Of a stretch of DNA of 10,657 bases, positions 5,750 to 10,657 are shown in pieces (position 1 is the first letter of the stretch; the number at the start of each line of letters is the position of its first letter). The stretch spans positions 1-10,657 of the forward strand of contig CAMWSW010000019.1 in NCBI GenBank assembly GCA_947176975.1, in the 5' to 3' direction. This DNA is from an uncultured Clostridia bacterium (GTDB lineage Bacteria; Bacillota; Clostridia; Christensenellales; UBA3700). The position numbers were made by a program, and so were the translations under genes. The notes beneath the pieces were generated by a model, which was given only the letters and a program-made list of their open reading frames with translations, was not told where the DNA came from and did no database searches.

Positions 5750-6814
5750 ATGAGTACATTTAATATAGCGGTAATCAAAGGCGACGGAATAGGTCCCGAA
5801 GTTACTACCTCTGCGATGAACGTATTGACGAAAATCGGAGAGAGATACAATCACAAATTCAACTTTACCGAAAGTATATGCGGCGGATGCGCGTATGACA
5901 AATACGGCGAACCGTTGCCAAAAGAAAGCCTTGATATATGCCTTGCAAGCGACAGCGTACTTCTCGGAGCTGTAGGCGGTCCGCAATACGACAATCTCCC
6001 CTACGAGCTTCGCCCCGAAAGAGCGCTCCTCGGCGTGAGAAAGGCAATGGAGCTTTACGCAAACTTGCGCCCTGCAAAGATGTTTGAGGCGCTCAAGAGC
6101 GTATGCCCTCTCAAAAATCCAAAGAACATTGATATTATGGTGGTAAGAGAACTTATCGGCGGTATCTACTTTGGCGAAAAGGGCGTGAGAGACGGCAAGA
6201 TGGGTCGCGAAGGATATGACGTAATGGCATACGGCGAATTGGAAATCGAAAGAATATGCCGTACGGCTTTTGAGCTTGCTCAAAAGAGACGCGGTAAGGT
6301 ATCTTCCGTAGACAAGGCAAACGTACTCAAGACTTCGGGCGTATGGAGAAAAGTCGTGCACGAAATACACGAAGACTACCCAGACGTAATTCTCGAGGAC
6401 GTACTCGTGGACAATATGGCTATGCAGCTCGTAAGAGAGCCGTCGCAATTCGACGTCGTCGTCACCGGCAACCTCTTCGGCGACATACTCTCCGACCTTG
6501 CGTCGCAATGCGTCGGCAGTATAGGCATTCTCCCGTCGGCTTCTATCAATGAGACTACGAGAGGTCTCTATGAGCCTATACACGGCTCTGCTCCGACGAT
6601 TGCAGGCAAGAATATCGCCAACCCAATAGCAACTATTCTCTCCGCCGCAATGATGCTCAAGTACGCTTTCAACCTCATGGAAGAGGGCGACGCTATAGAA
6701 AACGCCGTCGAGAAAACTCTCAACAGTGGAGCAAGAACGGCTGACTTAAGAGAAGAAGGTCACGAAGTGCTTGGCACGAAAGAGATGACCGACTTGATAA
6801 TCAAGAATATTTAA
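5750..6814 (+). CDS. leuB: 3-Isopropylmalate dehydrogenase
   Basis: 354 residues, normal for the family. It oxidises and decarboxylates 3-isopropylmalate to 2-oxoisocaproate with NAD+, after which a transaminase gives leucine. Seen in order: GDGIGPE (11-17), LLGAVGGPQYDN (71-82), LRPAK (106-110), RELIGGIYFG (133-142) with a substrate-binding Arg, the catalytic VDKAN segment (187-191), Asp221, the metal-binding GDILSD (244-249), and YEPIHGSAP (273-281) at the cofactor site. AGGAG overlapping the leuD stop is about 10 nt from the ATG. The gene is last in leuC-leuD-leuB and is followed by a strong hairpin terminator. Isocitrate dehydrogenase and tartrate dehydrogenase are related, but the motifs and neighbours point to LeuB. 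The first leucine-specific enzyme, LeuA, is not in the window. Confidence 0.95.
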   Translation: MSTFNIAVIKGDGIGPEVTTSAMNVLTKIGERYNHKFNFTESICGGCAYDKYGEPLPKESLDICLASDSVLLGAVGGPQYDNLPYELRPERALLGVRKAMELYANLRPAKMFEALKSVCPLKNPKNIDIMVVRELIGGIYFGEKGVRDGKMGREGYDVMAYGELEIERICRTAFELAQKRRGKVSSVDKANVLKTSGVWRKVVHEIHEDYPDVILEDVLVDNMAMQLVREPSQFDVVVTGNLFGDILSDLASQCVGSIGILPSASINETTRGLYEPIHGSAPTIAGKNIANPIATILSAAMMLKYAFNLMEEGDAIENAVEKTLNSGARTADLREEGHEVLGTKEMTDLIIKNI

Positions 6815-6836
6815 TTTGATTTTATTTCAACAAACA

Positions 6837-6866
6837 AAAAAGGCTATTCGATTGAATAGCCTTTTT
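6837..6866. terminator. Bidirectional terminator between leuB and acpP
   Basis: Arms AAAAAGGCTATTC (6837-6849) and GAATAGCCTTTTT (6854-6866) pair perfectly over 13 bp around a 4-nt loop. The arms supply a T-run on both strands, so the element can stop the leu transcript from the left and the acpP transcript from the right. Confidence 0.9.
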
Positions 6867-6886
6867 ATTCATTTTAAAATACGAAA

Positions 6887-7114
6887 TCACATATTCTTTT
6901 CAATATAATCTACTACGTCGCCGACAGTCTTGAAAGCAAGCGCGTCATCGTCGTCGACTTGAATACCGAATTCATCTTCGATTGCCATAATAATCTCTAC
7001 TATATCAAGAGAATCAGCCTGCAAGTCATCTTTAAGCGAAGTGCCTTGCGTAATTTTGCTTTGCTCCATGCCGAGTTGATCGGCTATAATTTTACTCAAT
7101 TTTTCAAGTACCAT
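6887..7114 (-). CDS. acpP: Acyl carrier protein
   Basis: 75 acidic residues beginning MVLEKLSK. The protein carries growing acyl chains on a 4'-phosphopantetheine arm during cytosolic fatty acid synthesis. The attachment serine is Ser35 in ADSLDIVE, followed by EDEFGIQVDDDDA, typical of helix III and its loop, and TVGDVVDYIEKN at the C-terminus. The ATG at 7114 is chosen because GGAGG (7124-7120) lies 5 nt upstream; a TTG four codons earlier overlaps that site. It has a perfect consensus promoter, so it can be expressed apart from the transferase gene upstream. It stands alone here, without the fabD/fabG/fabF neighbours often seen. Carrier proteins for other pathways look similar, but the helix II sequence fits a fatty acid ACP. 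Confidence 0.92.
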   Translation of the reverse strand: MVLEKLSKIIADQLGMEQSKITQGTSLKDDLQADSLDIVEIIMAIEDEFGIQVDDDDALAFKTVGDVVDYIEKNM

Positions 7115-7149
7115 ATCGTCCTCCAAAACTTAAATTAAAGTCGTCTATA

Positions 7150-7178
7150 ATTATATCATTTGCAAGTCATAATGTCAA
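7150..7178 (-). promoter_or_regulatory. Perfect consensus promoter of acpP
   Basis: On the minus strand TTGACA (7178-7173) and TATAAT (7155-7150) are 17 nt apart, with TGA directly before the -10. Both hexamers are perfect sigma-A consensus. The predicted transcript starts near 7143, about 30 nt before the ATG. Confidence 0.9.
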
Positions 7179-7198
7179 CTCCAAAAGCTTGACTGACT

Positions 7199-7639
7199 TT
7201 ATACCAAAGCCATTATTTTGAAGTCCTTTGCGCTTCCGCAGACGCTGACAACGTATTTTAAAAATCTCTTCGTGATAATCATATCGTCGGGCAATTTCTC
7301 AAAGAGCATATCTCTTGACAATCCAAGCCCCGTCCATTTTGCATACGCCTCAATTCTCGTCCACTTCTCTATACTCTCGCATACGCTCGGCGATACTTCT
7401 CTGTCTGCTCTTTCTAAATCTACGCCGACTTTGCTGTCTGAAAATGCCATTGCAAGCCATCCGTCGGTGTGACTTATGGAAACGTACTTCTTTTGTTTTG
7501 AAGATATCAACTGCGGAGCGCCTGAAGGCAAATAATCTATTGTATAAATTTCTCCCTTCGATTTCTTGGAATACTCTTGCAAGATGCGCTCTTTTGCTTG
7601 TTGCAAATCTGTATATTGTATGAGATAAATGCTTGTCAA
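7199..7639 (-). CDS. 4'-Phosphopantetheinyl transferase, Sfp-like, compact
   Basis: Transfers phosphopantetheine from CoA to the serine of a carrier protein, converting apo- to holo-ACP. Family motifs are present in order: GAPQ plus YVSISHTDGWLAMAF (around His57), VGVDLE (71-76) with metal-binding Asp74 and Glu76, and WTRIEAYAKWTGLGL (93-107) with Glu97 and Lys101. At 146 residues it is well short of the roughly 220 usual for Sfp. The N-terminal half is reduced, and only 16 residues separate VGVDLE from WTRIEA, where related enzymes usually have about 35-40. The Lys before the metal-binding Glu (WxxKEA in Sfp) is Ile96. The start is TTG at 7639, set by GGAGG at 7651-7647, 7 nt upstream; no ATG fits. 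acpP follows after 84 nt and is the natural substrate candidate. AcpS-type function is possible; activity is plausible but unproven. Confidence 0.8.
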   Translation of the reverse strand: MTSIYLIQYTDLQQAKERILQEYSKKSKGEIYTIDYLPSGAPQLISSKQKKYVSISHTDGWLAMAFSDSKVGVDLERADREVSPSVCESIEKWTRIEAYAKWTGLGLSRDMLFEKLPDDMIITKRFLKYVVSVCGSAKDFKIMALV

Positions 7640-7758
7640 GATGCTTCCTCCACTTTAAGAGACTCTGATGAAGTGAGCGTGAGTAAGATTGCGTAAGTGA
7701 TTTTTGCGATAAGAAGGATAGGTAGCGCGCTCGTAGCAGAGCTACGGGCGTGATGCAT
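7636..7758 (-). CDS. Possible 40-residue hydrophobic peptide (doubtful)
   Basis: An ORF from ATG 7758 to TGA 7636 encodes 40 residues: MHHARSSATS, then a hydrophobic core (ALPILLIAKITYAILLTL), ending TSSESLKVEEAS. Its stop overlaps the TTG start of the transferase gene (TTGA), the arrangement used for translational coupling, and the transferase ribosome binding site lies inside it. Against it: no Shine-Dalgarno precedes its ATG, and the same DNA contains a 12-bp hairpin and GCG-headed repeat units, more like a noncoding repeat. No family recognised. Confidence 0.3.
   Translation of the reverse strand: MHHARSSATSALPILLIAKITYAILLTLTSSESLKVEEAS
7677..7752. repeat. Hairpin and GCG-headed short units in the spacer before the transferase gene
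   Basis: Arms 7726-7737 (CGCGCTCGTAGC) and 7741-7752 (GCTACGGGCGTG) form a 12-bp stem around a 3-nt loop, including two G-T pairs when read on the plus strand. To the left are three similar units of 14-15 nt (7677-7690, 7691-7705, 7706-7720), each opening with GCG and ending in purine/T-rich sequence. There is no T-run, so it is not an ordinary terminator. It may be a copy of a dispersed palindromic repeat, which this window alone cannot show. Confidence 0.45.
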
Positions 7759-7803
7759 AGACGAACTTAGCGTATAAATCGATAGCAAGGTTGCCACGCG
7801 AAC

Positions 7804-8874
7804 TTAATTAGAGGCTCTATTAGCTAGAACTCCCATGAAGAACTCGTCAATTTGGTCCATAAACTCTTCGTCTATGGCAAATACCGTCATTCTTTCGCAA
7901 TACTCATATCCCACGTTGACGTTGTATTCAAAGATATTGCTCTTGCCAAGCGAAAGTTTTGTCTTCTTGCCCTTGTGAAGTCTCTTGATTTCCTGCTCGA
8001 CTTCGGGCGGACGGGATAGCGTGTGACCTCTGTCGTCCAAAATAACAAACTTTGCTTGAGGGTTTTTATTCTCCTCATAGTGAATAGCAACGGAGCTGTC
8101 ATACGGCACCGTCTTGTCGTCTGTGCTGTGCATTACTAGGACAGGTCCATTAAACTTATTGACGCCCTTAATGCCCTTATACAACGCTCTCTTGCCGTAC
8201 AAAAGGAAATAATGCAAGTACGTCCAAGGTTTTACCAATACCACTGCTTTGCCCGTATATCTCGTCATCTGATACTTGCAGATACCCCAAATATCATTGA
8301 AGCCCGAAAGCGTAGCCGCGCCCGTGAGTTTTTGTGCAGTCTTACTGTTGAGTTCGCTGGCAAGACCGTATCCTCCCCAGCTGTGCCCGTACGCCAATAA
8401 TTTGTATTTCTTAATTTCCTCAATGCTGTCAAGATACTTTATCGCGTTGTCCAAATCTACTTGCGATTGAGTAAGTCCTTTCAATCCCTTACCCTCGCTT
8501 TCAAAAGTACCCGTGCAGTCGAAAGCAAATACCAAATACCCTTTTCTTGCAAAATAGTCGTATCTGTTGAGATATCCCGCTCTTGAACAACCAATGCCAT
8601 GCCCGACTATCAACACAGCTTTGTATTCCGCGACATCTTTATCTACGATAAACTCGCCTGCAAGATTGTTCTTGCCGCTCTTGAATTTGACGGGATAAGT
8701 CGTAAGATTGGGATAATCATCAAGCGTCAAATGGTGTATCGTCTTGTTGACTCTCCTGCCGAATACGAATTTGAAAATCACCGCAGTAGCTATCATAGGA
8801 AGTACGATAGTAATTGCAAAAACTCCGTAAACAAGTATTATTAAAAATTCCAAAAATTTGTTATTCTTTTTCAT
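7804..8874 (-). CDS. Membrane-anchored alpha/beta hydrolase
   Basis: 356 residues. Residues 8-37 form a hydrophobic membrane anchor after MKKNNK. The hydrolase domain follows: VGHGIG (90-95) as oxyanion-hole segment, AFDCTGTFES (117-126), the nucleophile elbow GHSWGG (163-168) with Ser165, MHSTDDKTVP (248-257) with the likely catalytic Asp253, and DDRGHTLS (280-287) with His284. The order and spacing fit a serine hydrolase of the BAAT/dienelactone hydrolase or prolyl-oligopeptidase-like group. The substrate cannot be read from the sequence, and I cannot say on which side of the membrane the domain lies. A near-consensus promoter has its -10 only 6 nt before the ATG, and no ribosome binding site is present. 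No clear terminator follows; the next genes on the strand are the transferase and acpP. Confidence 0.83.
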   Translation of the reverse strand: MKKNNKFLEFLIILVYGVFAITIVLPMIATAVIFKFVFGRRVNKTIHHLTLDDYPNLTTYPVKFKSGKNNLAGEFIVDKDVAEYKAVLIVGHGIGCSRAGYLNRYDYFARKGYLVFAFDCTGTFESEGKGLKGLTQSQVDLDNAIKYLDSIEEIKKYKLLAYGHSWGGYGLASELNSKTAQKLTGAATLSGFNDIWGICKYQMTRYTGKAVVLVKPWTYLHYFLLYGKRALYKGIKGVNKFNGPVLVMHSTDDKTVPYDSSVAIHYEENKNPQAKFVILDDRGHTLSRPPEVEQEIKRLHKGKKTKLSLGKSNIFEYNVNVGYEYCERMTVFAIDEEFMDQIDEFFMGVLANRASN

Positions 8875-8880
8875 ACACTC

Positions 8881-8909
8881 ATTATAGCATACGCTATTGC
8901 CAATTTCAA
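8881..8909 (-). promoter_or_regulatory. Promoter of the hydrolase gene, abutting its ATG
   Basis: On the minus strand TTGAAA (8909-8904) and TATAAT (8886-8881) are 17 nt apart, with TGC before the -10. Only GAGTGT separates the -10 from the ATG at 8874, so transcription should start at about the first base of the start codon. Confidence 0.8.
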
Positions 8910-8940
8910 TAGTAAAAATTAAAATCGGTAAGGAGTTGAG

Positions 8941-8975
8941 TAAAAAATAAAGCGTTCCTTTTGGAACGCTTTATT
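8941..8975 (-). terminator. Terminator after rplQ
   Basis: On the minus strand AATAAAGCGTTCC (8975-8963) pairs perfectly with GGAACGCTTTATT (8958-8946) around a 4-nt loop, and the T-run continues to 8942. It sits 18 nt after the rplQ stop and ends the ribosomal alpha operon before the hydrolase promoter. Confidence 0.92.
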
Positions 8976-8992
8976 ATATCAACGTATATTGA

Positions 8993-9520
8993 TTATTTTT
9001 TCTTCTCGGTATTCTTTACGAGTTCGAGTATTGCCATTTCAGCGCCGTCGCCGCGTCTTTGACCGAGTCTGACGATACGAGTGTAACCGCCCTTTTGACC
9101 GAGCTTATTTGCTCTGTCTGCATAGAATACTGCATGCTCTCTGAAAATCTTCTCAACGAGCGGGTGCTTAACTTCTTTGGTTCTCTCCTTATAAGCCGAC
9201 TTGCTTTCCTTGTCGCCCTTGATTTCTTGAAGATCTCTGAGGCTTGCCATAAGCTTTCTTCTTGCAGCCAACTTTCTAGGACCGTCGTTAACAAATTCCA
9301 TAACGACCTTTTCGCCCTTGTCATTCGTAACGGTCTTTTGCACCTTTACAGTATCTTCATAAGTATTTATAGCGAGAGTCAACATGCTCTCGGCATAACT
9401 TCTTACCTCTTTTGCTCTATCAACCGTGGTCTCGATAGATCCGTACCACAATAGTTCTGAGGCTTGATTTCTAATTATGGCCAATCTTTCTTCGGCTGTT
9501 CTGCCCAACTTTCTTGCCAT
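8993..9520 (-). CDS. rplQ: 50S ribosomal protein L17, extended form
   Basis: 175 residues. L17 lies at the peptide exit side of the large ribosomal subunit. The N-terminus ARKLGRTAEERLAIIRNQ and IETTVDRAKEVRSYAE (29-44), and the C-terminal GGYTRIVRLGQRRGDGAEMAILELV region (144-168), are clear L17 signatures. Compared with the roughly 115-127-residue form of E. coli or Bacillus, extra sequence occurs at about 52-83, about 100-118, and between YADR and GGYTRI (137-143). I know this extended form from Clostridia, so it supports the taxonomic reading rather than being an oddity. AGGAGG precedes the ATG, and rpoA ends 16 nt upstream, the standard rpoA-rplQ pair. A strong terminator follows. The translation-related ecf transporter genes that often come next in Firmicutes are absent. 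Confidence 0.96.
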   Translation of the reverse strand: MARKLGRTAEERLAIIRNQASELLWYGSIETTVDRAKEVRSYAESMLTLAINTYEDTVKVQKTVTNDKGEKVVMEFVNDGPRKLAARRKLMASLRDLQEIKGDKESKSAYKERTKEVKHPLVEKIFREHAVFYADRANKLGQKGGYTRIVRLGQRRGDGAEMAILELVKNTEKKK

Positions 9521-9536
9521 TGTCCTTTACCTCCTA

Positions 9537-10490
9537 TTATTCATCCTTGTCCTTGAGTTTAAGACCAAGGTCGTCAATTTTCTTCATTACTTCTTCGAGC
9601 GACTTCTTACCGAGATTTCTCACTTTAAGCATGTCGTCTTCAGTCTTTTCCGTCAAATCCTTGACAGTGTTGATGCCCGCTCTTCTCAAGCAGTTGTAAG
9701 ATCTAACCGACAAATCCAAATCTTCGATTGCCATTTCGTAAATCTTAGCTTGCGACTCGTTGTCTTGAGAGATGAGTATCTCTTTCTCTGCCATATTGTC
9801 AACAAGTTTAACAAAAATACCAAGGTGATCGTTCATAATCTTGGCAGCCAAACTTATGACTTCGTTTGGCGTAGACGTACCGTCGGTGGTCACGTCAATA
9901 GTGAGTTTGTCAAAATTGATGTCTTGACCTTTTCTGGTGCTCTCTACTTGGTAGCTTGCAGCGATAACAGGCGTGAAAATCGAGTCAACGGGAATGTATC
10001 CGATGCCTTGCTCCTCGTCCTTGTTTTCGCTTGCGCCAACGTAGCCTCTGCCCACGCCGATATAGATTTCCATCTCGATGCTTGCGCCCTCTTCGAGAGT
10101 ACAAATCTCAAGCTCGGGATTGAGAATCTCTATGTCATCACTGTGCGAAATGTCAGCAGCGGTAACAACGCCGGCCGTATATTTGTTGATAGTACAAAGT
10201 TGTTTGAAGTTCTTATCTTCGGTATAAGCCTTTATTGCAAGTCCCTTGATGTTGAGGATGATATCAGTTACGTCCTCTTTGATACCCGGGATAGCGGTGA
10301 ATTCGTGTTGAACTCCGTTGATTCTTATACCTACTGGAGCTGCGCCCGGCAATGCGCCCAAGAGTATTCTTCTAAGGCTGTTACCGAGAGTAGTACCGAA
10401 TCCGCGTTCCAACGGCTCGACGGAATATCTGGTCTTTCTACCCGGCTCCATATCTTCTTTATTGATATTTGGTTTTTGAATTTCTATCAT
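9537..10490 (-). CDS. rpoA: DNA-directed RNA polymerase subunit alpha
   Basis: 317 residues from ATG 10490. The amino-terminal domain starts the assembly of core polymerase as a dimer: PLERGFGTTLGNSLRRILL (26-44) and VGRGYVGASENKDEEQGIGYIPVDSIFTPV (146-175) are conserved. After a linker near 236-250, residues 255-313 are the C-terminal domain that binds promoter UP elements and activators. It retains the key residues SVRSYNCL (Arg263, Asn266, Cys267) and NLGKKSLEE (Gly294, Lys296, Ser297, Glu300), equivalent to E. coli Arg265, Asn268, Cys269, Gly296, Lys298, Ser299 and Glu302. The ATG was preferred over a TTG six codons upstream because the AGGAGG site lies between them. rpsD ends 50 nt upstream and rplQ begins 16 nt downstream, the usual alpha operon order. 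Confidence 0.97.
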   Translation of the reverse strand: MIEIQKPNINKEDMEPGRKTRYSVEPLERGFGTTLGNSLRRILLGALPGAAPVGIRINGVQHEFTAIPGIKEDVTDIILNIKGLAIKAYTEDKNFKQLCTINKYTAGVVTAADISHSDDIEILNPELEICTLEEGASIEMEIYIGVGRGYVGASENKDEEQGIGYIPVDSIFTPVIAASYQVESTRKGQDINFDKLTIDVTTDGTSTPNEVISLAAKIMNDHLGIFVKLVDNMAEKEILISQDNESQAKIYEMAIEDLDLSVRSYNCLRRAGINTVKDLTEKTEDDMLKVRNLGKKSLEEVMKKIDDLGLKLKDKDE

Positions 10491-10540
10491 TGTTAGCCTC
10501 CTATTCAATGTTCAATGCTTGAGACTGTCACAGCGTATTA

Positions 10541-10657
10541 TTATTTAGAATACAACTCGACAATCATATGCTCTTCAATCTTCTGCTCCACGTCTGCTCT
10601 TTCTGGCAAAGCAATTACGTTACCCGTCATGGTAGCGTTGTCAACCGTCAACCATTT
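10541..10657 (-). CDS. rpsD: 30S ribosomal protein S4, C-terminal fragment (edge)
   Basis: The last 38 codons are present: KWLTVDNATMTGNVIALP, ERADVEQKIEEHMIVELYSK, then TAA. The ending (PER-D-V/I, then (L/M)IVE-YS(K/R)) is diagnostic of bacterial S4, a primary 16S rRNA-binding assembly protein and, in several bacteria, a repressor of its own operon. The rest of the gene lies beyond the right edge. It is followed by rpoA after 50 nt, as in most Firmicutes. No terminator is visible in that gap, which contains TTCAATG twice in tandem (10504-10517). Confidence 0.92.
   Translation of the reverse strand, partial: KWLTVDNATMTGNVIALPERADVEQKIEEHMIVELYSK

Noticed and set aside
5708..6583. 291-codon open frame on the minus strand
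   Set aside because: It is antisense to leuB, which has all catalytic motifs, and it has no ribosome binding site or promoter of its own.
7115..7126. Upstream TTG start for acpP
   Set aside because: It overlaps the Shine-Dalgarno itself; the ATG at 7114 gives the usual ACP N-terminus.
9129..9367. Extra segments in L17 considered as an insertion of foreign origin
   Set aside because: Long L17 proteins with these extra segments are familiar from Clostridia, so it is a lineage feature.
9477..10496. 339-codon open frame on the plus strand
   Set aside because: It lies antisense to rpoA and the start of rplQ, both certain genes. Its translation is compositionally odd and matches no family; it is a by-product of their codon use.
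10491..10508. Upstream TTG start for rpoA
   Set aside because: The AGGAGG site lies between this TTG and the ATG, so the ATG is used.

Overview
The window looks like chromosomal DNA from a Clostridia-type Firmicute, probably an uncultured anaerobe. Three things suggest this. The right edge carries the end of the ribosomal alpha operon (rpsD, rpoA, rplQ). Its L17 is the roughly 175-residue extended form I associate with Clostridia. Most genes have strong AGGAGG-type ribosome binding sites and near-consensus sigma-A promoters. I see no phage genes, transposases, CRISPR array, tRNA or rRNA.

Left part (1-2113, minus strand). A partial Cys-rich lipoprotein gene runs off the left edge, with its own promoter. 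Upstream of it is a two-gene unit: a protein joining an RNA polymerase alpha-CTD-like domain to WG repeats, followed 18 nt later by a cytidine deaminase. The deaminase lacks one of the three zinc cysteines normal for its family. The divergent intergenic region (2043-2191) holds a promoter in each direction.

Middle (2192-6866, plus strand). A secreted, C-terminally anchored protein with SH3b-like repeats is followed 18 nt later by leuC, leuD and leuB. These supply the isomerase and dehydrogenase steps of leucine synthesis; leuA is not visible. A hairpin at 6837-6866 ends the run and also serves the convergent acpP gene.

Right part (6887-10657, minus strand). In transcription order: rpsD end, rpoA, rplQ, terminator; then a membrane-anchored alpha/beta hydrolase with its own promoter; an odd 150-bp spacer with a hairpin and a possible 40-codon ORF; a compact Sfp-type phosphopantetheinyl transferase; and acpP behind a perfect TTGACA-17-TATAAT promoter. 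The transferase lies next to the carrier protein it could activate.

The strongest leads are the alpha-CTD/WG fusion protein, which can be compared directly with the true RpoA in the same window; the deaminase with a lost zinc ligand and a lost charge-balancing arginine; and two genes whose -10 boxes sit only 6-7 nt before the ATG with no Shine-Dalgarno, as expected for leaderless mRNAs. All domain calls come from reading the sequence by eye, without database searches.
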